Of a DNA stretch of 64,000 bases, positions 42,822 through 50,325 are shown in pieces (positions within the stretch are counted from its first letter, which is position 1; each line of letters begins with the position of its first letter). The notes beneath the pieces are model-generated. The model searched no databases and was not told where the DNA came from. It was given only the letters and a program-made list of their open reading frames with translations. The position numbers were made by a program, and so were the translations under genes. The stretch spans positions 17,714 through 81,713 of the forward strand of contig JANQKG010000047.1 in the NCBI GenBank assembly GCA_028281235.1, in the 5' to 3' direction. Source of the DNA: Afifellaceae bacterium. GTDB lineage: Bacteria; Pseudomonadota; Alphaproteobacteria; Rhizobiales; Afifellaceae.

Positions 42822-43859
42822 ATGACAAAGCTTCGGTTGCCCGCGACACCCAGCACATCAAGAGCCGCCCTCATAACGGCTTTGTTCTTCGGCCTGGCGC
42901 CCGTCTACGGTGCCTATGCAAGCTGCTTTGATCGGACCATCGCGATCTCACGCTACACCTTTCTGGATCCCACGAACATCAACGAGATATACCAGGATAT
43001 CTTCAAGATCGATCTTTCAGTGGCGGGTTCCGCATCGGTTGTACGGCTTACCGCCGGCGCCATGGCCGCGACGCCCTACGACAACATCGACTTCACATGG
43101 TCTCCGGACGGAAACAAGATTGTCTTCGTCTCCACACGCAACGGCACGCCCGAACTCCACGCTATGGACGCCGTGGACGCCAATGGGGACAACGAAGGAG
43201 ACAATCTGATCAGTCTCGGTGTCGCCGATCTTGAACTGGGTTCGCCGCATTGGATTACAGGTGGGAAACTTGCCTTCATCAAAGGTGACGTGGACGGGAA
43301 CGGGCAGGTTCACACGGCAGACATCAGCGCGGTTCCGGCGCTTTCCAATATCTCGGCGGTGACGATGGGCGGCAATTACAAGCTTGGCTCACGATACACC
43401 GCAGACGGTCAGCTTATCGGTTATGCTGAGGAATATGTGCTAGCAGGGATCGGTCGGTTCTACGCCTTGGGTGTGTTGCGGCTTTCCGACAGCTTGGAGG
43501 TCTTGCTCTCCGACCCGGGTGTCATCGAAAGGGATCTGGATTGGACCCCGGGGTCGTCTGAAGTGGTCTTCGGCAGCGATCGCGCCAATCCTGGTGCTGA
43601 TCTCGACCTTTATTCAGCGGAAGTGGACCTGACCGCCGCGCCCCACCTTAAGAACGTTCAGCCGATCACTTCGACTCCGTCGACGACGGAGACCCATCCT
43701 CGCGTCAGCCCCGACGGTCAGTGCCTCGCCTATATCGCAAATGATGGCACCGTCCCCTATGGACCGAACGATGACCTGCGGATTCGTGATTTGCAGACCA
43801 GTGAGGACAGGAGGATCACGTCGTCTCGTGACATAAGCGGATTCGCATGGCGGCCTTGA
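42822..43859 (+). CDS. Secreted WD40-like (TolB-type) beta-propeller protein
   Basis: 345 residues. A signal peptide (AALITALFFGLAPVYGAYA) precedes repeated propeller blades: DFTWSPDGNKIVFVSTRNGTPELH, DLDWTPGSSEVVFGSDR and HPRVSPDGQCLAYIAND are PD40-like. There is also an acidic loop (DAVDANGDNEGDN) that may bind calcium. The base composition appears lower in GC than its neighbours, which could indicate recent arrival. No enzyme activity is predicted. Confidence 0.82.
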   Translation: MTKLRLPATPSTSRAALITALFFGLAPVYGAYASCFDRTIAISRYTFLDPTNINEIYQDIFKIDLSVAGSASVVRLTAGAMAATPYDNIDFTWSPDGNKIVFVSTRNGTPELHAMDAVDANGDNEGDNLISLGVADLELGSPHWITGGKLAFIKGDVDGNGQVHTADISAVPALSNISAVTMGGNYKLGSRYTADGQLIGYAEEYVLAGIGRFYALGVLRLSDSLEVLLSDPGVIERDLDWTPGSSEVVFGSDRANPGADLDLYSAEVDLTAAPHLKNVQPITSTPSTTETHPRVSPDGQCLAYIANDGTVPYGPNDDLRIRDLQTSEDRRITSSRDISGFAWRP

Positions 43860-43898
43860 GGCCGGGCTCGCAAACACGAAACGCTCGGAGCAATAAAC

Positions 43899-44114
43899 AT
43901 GCAGCTACGCTCCACCATCACCTGTCCGCGTTGCGGGCACACGCAATCGGAGGCGATGCCGACCGACGCCTGCCAGATTGTCTATGACTGCACACTTTGC
44001 GGCGCCACGCTGCGGCCCAAGTCCGGCGATTGTTGCGTGTTCTGCTCCTACGGCACCGTGCCGTGCCCGCCCGTTCAGGAAACGGGCAGGGCCTGCTGCG
44101 TCACGGCAGAATGA
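43899..44114 (+). CDS. GDCCVxC domain small cysteine-rich protein
   Basis: 71 residues with ten Cys residues. CPRCGHTQ and CTLCGATL form a zinc-ribbon; KSGDCCVFCSYGTVPCPP carries the GDCCVxC motif. In some organisms the last Cys of this motif is selenocysteine; here it is a Cys codon. Related genes often lie near mercury or other metal functions. The 3' end overlaps the convergent sixA gene by 14 bases. Confidence 0.88.
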   Translation: MQLRSTITCPRCGHTQSEAMPTDACQIVYDCTLCGATLRPKSGDCCVFCSYGTVPCPPVQETGRACCVTAE

Positions 44115-44592
44115 AGGCTGAGAGTTTCGCCCGGCCGGGCCGCAGCGCCTCCCAGCTCCCCTCAAAGTCAAGCACCGCCAGCGCCGCCTTGGGAAACCGT
44201 GCCGCAAGGACCGCGCCGTCCGGCCCATCAAGGTCGCAGGCCAGCGCGACGGCTGTCTCGTGCATGGTCGGGTTATGTCCGACCAGAAGCACGGTCGAGG
44301 CATCGCCGCCTTCCTCGTTGAGGATTGGCACATAGGTGCTGGCATCGTAGATGGCGCGCGACAGCCGCACCTCCGGATCGTCGCGCAGCGCCGGGCTGGC
44401 GAAATCCCAGGTCTCCTTGGCGCGCCGCGCCGTCGAGCAAAGCACAAGGTCCACCGGTCCGCGTCCGGCGACCGCACGGCCCATCTCAGCCGATGTCTCG
44501 CGGCCGCTCTTGGTCAGCGCGCGCCCGTGATCGTTTGAGCCCGGCTGGGTGCGTTCAGCCTTGGCGTGACGGAGAAGAAGCAAGCGTGGCAT
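44101..44592 (-). CDS. sixA: Phosphohistidine phosphatase SixA-like
   Basis: 163 residues. LLLLRHAKAE supplies the catalytic His of the phosphoglycerate-mutase-like fold, and LVGHNPTMHE the second His. SixA removes phosphate from histidine in phosphotransfer proteins. ATG 44592 is chosen because the family begins immediately before the RHxK motif. Confidence 0.88.
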   Translation of the reverse strand: MPRLLLLRHAKAERTQPGSNDHGRALTKSGRETSAEMGRAVAGRGPVDLVLCSTARRAKETWDFASPALRDDPEVRLSRAIYDASTYVPILNEEGGDASTVLLVGHNPTMHETAVALACDLDGPDGAVLAARFPKAALAVLDFEGSWEALRPGRAKLSAFILP

Positions 44593-44706
44593 AGAGCGCC
44601 GATACCGCGCCGGCCCGGGCGCGGCAAGCTGCAATGCAGCACAGCGGCAGGAAGCCGCCTCCGGCTCGGCGCGTCAGGCTCGCTCAGGCGCACAATCACA
44701 GGACGA

Positions 44707-45552
44707 TCAGGAGCTCTCCGCGGTGAGCGTTCCGTCCGCTGTCTCAACCTCCGTCGCCAGCCGGAGGTCGATGAGCTCCTCCGGCGTGAAGAGATAGAGT
44801 TTTTCCTTCGGCGTCGACATCGCTCGCGTCCACACAAGCGGGTCCACGCCGAAGCCGTGGAGCAGATCCTGCGCCTCCGCGCCAACGCGCTGCGCCTGAT
44901 CCATGCCCTCCGCCAGCGAGCCGAAGGCCGTCTCAAGCGGCGAGGCGCGATGCACACCGATCCAAGCCGTGGCGTCGGCAACGCGTTGCACGCCCCCGGC
45001 GAACACCAGCGGGCAGGAGGACGCGCAATAGCCCTCTGCGACGATGCGGGTGTTGAGGCCGGCGTCGCGGATCATGTTGGCCATCTGCACCGCGTCGGCG
45101 ACGGAGCCGCCCGGCGAGTGCAGCACGATCTCGCTGATGTCGGCGGCGCGCTCGCTCATCAGGAAGACAGCCAACGCATCGGCGGTCCCTTGCGTGATCG
45201 TGCCCTCCGCAAATGCCGAACCATTGGTCCCGAGGCGGAAGCGCATGGGCTCGCCTTCGGTCTCGCCCCGCGGCCGGGTCATCAGGCGCTTCAAATCGGA
45301 ATCCGGAGCAATGGGGCGTGTCAGCGGCAGATAGGGGCGGGTCTGACTACCGGGGAGCGGCCTGTCCATCTTGACTGGCGAGAGCGGCGGCAGGTCCGGG
45401 CGGTTGGCGATCTGCTCGTGCCGCAGGTCCTGGAAGTCCATTCCGATCATGAAGGCGGACAGTGCGACAAGCCCATAGAAGCCATGTTTGAGGACGGTGC
45501 CTTCCGGCTGCCCTTTCACGCGATCAGCCAAGCCCTTCATGCGCGCCATCAT
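44707..45552 (-). CDS. Membrane-anchored ClpP-like serine protease fold (COG3904)
   Basis: 281 residues. One membrane segment (residues 22-40) is followed by a ClpP/crotonase-like domain with HSPGGSV (146-151), CASSC (176-180) and GVH (199-201), consistent with oxyanion loop, Ser nucleophile and catalytic His. The substrate is unknown. It begins with an ATGA overlap at the stop of the membrane gene upstream, so the two proteins are made together. Confidence 0.8.
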   Translation of the reverse strand: MMARMKGLADRVKGQPEGTVLKHGFYGLVALSAFMIGMDFQDLRHEQIANRPDLPPLSPVKMDRPLPGSQTRPYLPLTRPIAPDSDLKRLMTRPRGETEGEPMRFRLGTNGSAFAEGTITQGTADALAVFLMSERAADISEIVLHSPGGSVADAVQMANMIRDAGLNTRIVAEGYCASSCPLVFAGGVQRVADATAWIGVHRASPLETAFGSLAEGMDQAQRVGAEAQDLLHGFGVDPLVWTRAMSTPKEKLYLFTPEELIDLRLATEVETADGTLTAESS

Positions 45553-46889
45553 GCGTCTCCCCGGCCACGTTGCGGGGCGATCGGTGTCACGTTACGGGCG
45601 TCGGGTTGCGGTTCGTCCGTGTCGGGATCGTCGTCATGTGGCGGAGGCGCCGGCTCCGTTGCTTCTGCTTCGCGCGGAACCGGCGCGCCGAGCTGCTCAG
45701 TGGCCAGCTCCTCGCGCCGCATCTGCTCATAGAGCCGCATGGCCTGCATCATGTCGGCCGCGGTCATCACATTGTCGATCACCCGCGGGTCTTCTTCGCG
45801 GCGAATGGCGCTGTGCACCACCACCAGGATCAAGACCAGCACGGCCGGCAGGAGATCGATGGAGATCGCCCCGGCCCACGACGGCAGGAAGTCTGCGCCA
45901 TAAACCAGCACGGCCGCCGGCCTGGACAGCGGCACGAAGCGCTCCGGCCGCACGGTCTCCACGGCAAGCACTTGATCGGCCGCGGAGGCGAGTGCCTTGG
46001 ATTGCGCTGCAACGGCCCCGGCGACATTGCCCACCACCGTCTCCTGCCGGTTGCGCAGATCCTGCGTCCCGCCATCGGCCACCGGTGCGATGAACGTGGA
46101 GGCAAGGTCGTCGGCGGCGCGGCGCACCGCCGGGGCGACGGAGGTCTGCTGCAAACTGGCGATGACGCCGGCGAGCGCCACTGCCTCCTCGCCGAAGGCG
46201 TCGGCGCGGCGCGCGACCGGGCCGCTGGCGGAGACTAGCGAGCGCATGCGCGCTATGCGTTCACCACCCTGATCATGCAACTGTCGCACGGTCTCGCGCG
46301 ACTGGATGACCTCTTCGGCGAGCCCCTTGATGTCGTTCGACATCTGCGTCAGGAGCTGCACCACCGTGCCGGAACCGGACGTACCCGTCAGCGCGCCGGA
46401 GGCGCGTTCGTCGTCGGCGAGCCGCGCAAACCGGTTCGCCGCAAGCTGGATGTCCGGCAACAAGGATTGCGCGGCCAAGGCGTTGGAATGCGCTTTATCG
46501 AGGGCGTCCGCGTAACCCTCCGCGGCGCGCGACAAATGCTGCTCAATCGCCGCAGAGCCGGCCAGCGCCGCCGCGTTGAGCCATGACGACATCGCCACGA
46601 TCATGACGGAGCCAAGCACGATCGCGCCGACGAGCGCACGGCGATGCGTGGCGTATCGCACATGCGGCATGAGCCGCATGAGGAAAATCCAAAACGCGTA
46701 GATGCCGACGGAGACGGCAGCGGAGTAGATCAGCGCGCCGAGAAACACCACGCTGGCGGAGCCGTCGAGCAGGTCGCGCACGCCGATATAGGTGTAAACG
46801 CCTGATGCGAGAGCTAAAACGGCAAGCGCGATTTTTGTAGTCAGTTGAAGGGCGTCTATGCCCTCCCTCAGCGGCCGCGCCATACCCAC
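45549..46889 (-). CDS. Hypothetical four-helix membrane protein with long extracytoplasmic region
   Basis: 446 residues. Three membrane segments near residues 18-36, 47-70 and 85-110, a roughly 230-residue mainly helical region, one more membrane segment (near residues 342-360) and an acidic proline-rich tail (PPPHDDDPDTDEP). I do not recognise the family. The helical region (for example VRRAADDLAST) may be coiled coil. It is translationally coupled to the ClpP-like protein, which may process or associate with it. Confidence 0.8.
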   Translation of the reverse strand: MGMARPLREGIDALQLTTKIALAVLALASGVYTYIGVRDLLDGSASVVFLGALIYSAAVSVGIYAFWIFLMRLMPHVRYATHRRALVGAIVLGSVMIVAMSSWLNAAALAGSAAIEQHLSRAAEGYADALDKAHSNALAAQSLLPDIQLAANRFARLADDERASGALTGTSGSGTVVQLLTQMSNDIKGLAEEVIQSRETVRQLHDQGGERIARMRSLVSASGPVARRADAFGEEAVALAGVIASLQQTSVAPAVRRAADDLASTFIAPVADGGTQDLRNRQETVVGNVAGAVAAQSKALASAADQVLAVETVRPERFVPLSRPAAVLVYGADFLPSWAGAISIDLLPAVLVLILVVVHSAIRREEDPRVIDNVMTAADMMQAMRLYEQMRREELATEQLGAPVPREAEATEPAPPPHDDDPDTDEPQPDARNVTPIAPQRGRGDA

Positions 46890-47002
46890 ACTCCGTCGCG
46901 AAAGATCTCGCGCTCGGCCCCCGGAGCATCATGAAGCCTTGCAGCCGGCTTTTCAATTCCGATTGCGCATTTTAGCCGCGGCGTCACCGCGACAGCGCGA
47001 GC

Positions 47003-47048
47003 GCAGCCCACGCTACGGGACTCAAGCAGCCCACGCTACGGGACTCAA
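47003..47048. repeat. Perfect 23-bp tandem duplication
   Basis: GCAGCCCACGCTACGGGACTCAA-type unit (positions 47003-47025) repeated head to tail at 47026-47048. It lies in the 191-base space between two genes read on the minus strand, which holds no gene. Confidence 0.85.
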
Positions 47049-47080
47049 TAGGTGATCGGCGTTCTAGGTGTGGTGTGTGT

Positions 47081-47524
47081 CTAGGCGGCTTTGCGGAGCC
47101 GCTGCCGGCGGCGCACTTTGCGCCGCCGCACAGATGGTGCTTTTTGAACGGGCGTGGTTGCCGCCGGGAGCTGTGGTCTGTTTTCTGTCGCAGCGCGCTC
47201 CGCTGCCAGGACAGCGAGCTCAACCTTCAGCAAAGCGCCAAACGCCGCGCGACGCTCCGCCAGGGCAGCATCGACGCCCGGCAATATCCGCTCCATCGTC
47301 CAAAGCGATGCGCGCGCCGCACGCATCAGATTGAGATAGAGGCGTGATGCCTCGCGCAGCCGCATGCGTAGCGCGTCCGCTGCCAGAAGGCGCCCGGCAC
47401 GCAGAGCCTCGCATTCGCGCTCGATTGTCGAAACGACAACGCCTTCAGCCGCGTCGATGGCCCGCAGGAGTTCGTCGGCCTGCGCCTGAGCCTGCGCTCG
47501 GATACTCGATACTTGTGCGCGCAT
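47081..47524 (-). CDS. Hypothetical coiled-coil protein with basic C-terminus
   Basis: 147 residues, rich in Ala, Glu, Leu and Arg in a heptad-like pattern over residues 5-115, then a Pro-rich link and a highly basic end (RRRKVRRRQRLRK). No family is recognised. AGGA about 12 bases before the ATG is a weak ribosome-binding site. Its location near dksA and fliO is compatible with a flagellar or cell-cycle accessory role, but nothing in the sequence shows it. Confidence 0.6.
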   Translation of the reverse strand: MRAQVSSIRAQAQAQADELLRAIDAAEGVVVSTIERECEALRAGRLLAADALRMRLREASRLYLNLMRAARASLWTMERILPGVDAALAERRAAFGALLKVELAVLAAERAATENRPQLPAATTPVQKAPSVRRRKVRRRQRLRKAA

Positions 47525-47694
47525 ACCCGTGATCCTGGCAGGCTAAGGTTAAGGTTCGGCAAATGCGGCAGCCCGGCCGGCGCGTTAAACTTGAGTGAGA
47601 TTTCACAAATGCTTCAAGCCGAAGCGCTTGCCAGCGCCACGTTTTCTCCCGTATATGGCGCGCCAATAAAGGGGGGATAGGGGATAAGTGTGTT

Positions 47695-48132
47695 ATGGCG
47701 CGGAGTAGAGCGAACGGCCATAATTCCAAAGCAAACGGCTATCGGCCTCGCGCCAAAGAGCCGTTTATGAACAGCCGGCAGCGCGAGTATTTCCGTCTCA
47801 AGTTGCAGTCCTGGAGAGACGAGATTCTCGCCGAAAGCCGAGAAACGCTGGAAGCCCTTCAGGCAGACAGCCAAAACCATCCTGATTACGCGGACCGCGC
47901 CTCGTCGGAAACGGACCGCTCCATTGAGCTTCGCGCGCGCGATCGCCAGCGCAAGCTGATTTCCAAGATCGACGCCGCCTTGAAGCGGATCGACGAGGGG
48001 ACCTATGGCTATTGCGAGGAAACCGGCGAGCCCATCAGCCTGAAACGGCTCGACGCCCGCCCGATCGCAACATTGTCGATAGAGGCGCAGGAGCGGCATG
48101 AGCGCCGCGAGCGGGTCTATCGCGACGAGTGA
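47695..48132 (+). CDS. dksA: DksA family RNA polymerase-binding factor
   Basis: 145 residues. The coiled-coil tip has the DxxDxA motif (Asp64, Asp67, Ala69 in PDYADRAS). The zinc-finger region GTYGYCEETGEPISLKRL keeps only Cys107 of the usual four Cys, as in many alphaproteobacterial DksA proteins, so it cannot bind zinc in the classical way. DksA works with ppGpp at the RNA polymerase secondary channel. An upstream in-frame extension of 24 residues is read before the conserved MNSRQREYF; that ATG (47767) is the alternative start. Confidence 0.92.
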   Translation: MARSRANGHNSKANGYRPRAKEPFMNSRQREYFRLKLQSWRDEILAESRETLEALQADSQNHPDYADRASSETDRSIELRARDRQRKLISKIDAALKRIDEGTYGYCEETGEPISLKRLDARPIATLSIEAQERHERRERVYRDE

Positions 48133-48201
48133 GCGAAGCGCGTGCGCAAGAAGCGCAATGATGCGGACCTCAGGCGCGGCGAGCGCCATTAGTCTGCCGC
48201 A

Positions 48202-49032
48202 ATGACGACCGGCACGCCTGACGCTGAGAAGATTGCGGCGACCGTGCTTGCGGCGATCGATAGCGCATCACCCCTTGCGTCGATCAGCGACTCCACCCCG
48301 GATTTCGACCTCGACCACGCCTACCAGGTCGCCGCCGCGCTGACGCGGCTGCGTACAGGCCGGGGCGAGCAGCCGATCGGCTGGAAGATTGGCTTCACCA
48401 ACCGCACCATCTGGGACGAATACGGCGTCTACGCCCCGATCTGGGGGCCGATATACGACACGACGCTGGCACATGTGGCCCCGAGCTCCGGCAGCCACGA
48501 CTGCCCGGTCAGCATATTTGCGGAGCCACGTATAGAGCCGGAGATCGCGCTGCGGCTTGCCGATACGCCGCAGCCGGATATGGACGAACGGGAGCTGATG
48601 GCCTGCATTGACGCGGTCGCGCATGGCGTGGAGATCGTGCAGTCGGTCTTCCCCGATTGGCGCTTCACAGCGGCCGACACGGTCGCCGCCGGCGCCGTCC
48701 ACGGCTGCTATCGCTGCGGCCCGCTCGTTCCCGTCCAGCCGGCTGAGCGCGCGCAATGGGCAACGATGCTTGCCAGCTTTGAGATCGCGCTGTTCCAGGG
48801 CGAAAGGGAGATCGACCGTGGCGTGGCCGAAAACGTGCTCGGCGGCCCTTTGGAGGCGCTCCGCCATTTCGTGCGCGGCCATGCGGATTATTCTGCCGGA
48901 GCGGCGCTTCAGCCTGGGCAGATCGTGACGACCGGTACCGTTACCCGCGCTTTCCCGGTGCAGGCCGGCGAGCGCTGGCGCACCGAGCTGCGCGGCTTGC
49001 CGCTGAGGGGGCTGGACCTGACCTTGACTTAG
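48202..49032 (+). CDS. 2-keto-4-pentenoate hydratase/FAH family protein
   Basis: 276 residues of the MhpD/2-oxopent-4-enoate hydratase group. GWKIGFTNRTIW, EPEIALRL (metal-binding Glu residues) and LEALRHFVRGH are visible. It would hydrate a 2-keto-4-enoate or act as a related decarboxylase. No other aromatic-degradation gene lies close by, so the substrate is open. Confidence 0.87.
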   Translation: MTTGTPDAEKIAATVLAAIDSASPLASISDSTPDFDLDHAYQVAAALTRLRTGRGEQPIGWKIGFTNRTIWDEYGVYAPIWGPIYDTTLAHVAPSSGSHDCPVSIFAEPRIEPEIALRLADTPQPDMDERELMACIDAVAHGVEIVQSVFPDWRFTAADTVAAGAVHGCYRCGPLVPVQPAERAQWATMLASFEIALFQGEREIDRGVAENVLGGPLEALRHFVRGHADYSAGAALQPGQIVTTGTVTRAFPVQAGERWRTELRGLPLRGLDLTLT

Positions 49033-49049
49033 CCCTGAGCAGGGCGGCG

Positions 49050-50198
49050 TTAGCGGCCTTTCGTGTCGCCGGTCAGTTCACCGAGCAGCCGCGCCATCTC
49101 GTCCTCCAACGCATCACCCGTCTCGCGGCGGCGTGCGTCTAGGCTGATCACTGGTGCTTCCTCGCGACGTTCGCCGGGCGCTGCCGATTCACGCCGTCGC
49201 TCAGGCTCAGACGCGGCTCCTGACGGCTCTCCGCCCAGCGATCGCGGCTCGATCGCCCGTGCACGGCCCTTGTCGCCAGCCTCAGAGCGTTGACGGCCGC
49301 CTGTGCTGGGTGCGGTGTCCACTGCGTCATTGGACGGCGCTTTCTGCGTGGGCTCGCTGCGGTCTTGGCTGGCTGATTGAACCTCCTCCGCAAGCGCCTC
49401 CTCCAACCGGTCGGCCAGGTCGCCCAGCGTCGTGGACGGATCGTTGGAGTGCTTGGCTGAGAGCGGCGGCTGCGGCTTGGTCGTTCCCCCGTCCGACTGA
49501 ACCGGGTCAACGCGGAGCGCCTGGACGATCTCGTTCTCAATGGAATCCGGCTCCGCCCATGGCACGCCGGCATTGGGCAAACCGCCATCGTTTTGCTTCC
49601 CGCTACCATTGCGGCGACCGGTGGCAGTCACGCCGTCCTGAGCGGATTCCGAACGGCTTCCGCCAAGCGGCGTCGGTTGAATGGTGCGCTGGGGCGCGGC
49701 AGGCTCCCGCCTGGAAATCTGCGTCGCGCCCGCCCGCTGACGAGTCTCGCGCGAGCGCGCCGCCGGCGCCGGAGGAGTGCCAGGCCGCGGCGTCGCCGCA
49801 TCCGGTAGGGCGCGCGCTGGCGTCTCTTGCGCAGCCGCCCCGCCCAAGATCGGCGCCGCGGCGAGCTTGCCGGTCTCCGGAATGGCAATAGTCTCAGCCG
49901 GTGTGCCGGGCCCACGAACCTTCTTGACGTCGTTCTCAACGACCAGATCGGCCGGTCCGCCGACCATGACGAGATGTTCGATCCTGTCGCAGCGCAGAAG
50001 AACCAGCCGCCGCTCGTCGTCCACCGGCGTGCTTTCCAGAACCTCCACGCGGCTATGACCCAAAATGCCCGATCGGGTTCCGCCGCGGGCCTTGCGCTGG
50101 CGAAACAGGCCGAACCGGAAATGTAAAACCGCCAAAACCGCCGCGGCGAGGGCCAAAACAACAATCAGACCGACAATGATGCCGACAACACCCAGCAT
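49050..50198 (-). CDS. fliO: FliO-like flagellar biosynthesis protein
   Basis: 382 residues. One N-terminal membrane segment (residues 4-26) is followed by a compact FliO domain with SRVEVLESTPVDDERRLVLL and HLVMVGGPADLVVEN. The rest is a long, low-complexity, probably disordered tail. FliO helps assemble the FliP ring of the flagellar export gate. The family match is by the short core; the length is unusual for FliO. It is divergent from cckA. Confidence 0.78.
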   Translation of the reverse strand: MLGVVGIIVGLIVVLALAAAVLAVLHFRFGLFRQRKARGGTRSGILGHSRVEVLESTPVDDERRLVLLRCDRIEHLVMVGGPADLVVENDVKKVRGPGTPAETIAIPETGKLAAAPILGGAAAQETPARALPDAATPRPGTPPAPAARSRETRQRAGATQISRREPAAPQRTIQPTPLGGSRSESAQDGVTATGRRNGSGKQNDGGLPNAGVPWAEPDSIENEIVQALRVDPVQSDGGTTKPQPPLSAKHSNDPSTTLGDLADRLEEALAEEVQSASQDRSEPTQKAPSNDAVDTAPSTGGRQRSEAGDKGRARAIEPRSLGGEPSGAASEPERRRESAAPGERREEAPVISLDARRRETGDALEDEMARLLGELTGDTKGR

Positions 50199-50325
50199 TC
50201 ACTTCTCCAATCCGCCGCAATCTAAGGGCGGAATCATAGACGGAACCGCCGAGCCGTTCAATTAACCCGTCATCTGAGGTGAACGTCCCCGGGAAGTTGA
50301 AAATGCGGCCGACACAGATACTAAG

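Noticed and set aside
49050..50198. TonB or generic low-complexity protein
   Set aside because: The long disordered tail misleads, but the region just after the membrane segment has the FliO core (VEVLESTPVDDERRLVLL...GGPADLVVE).
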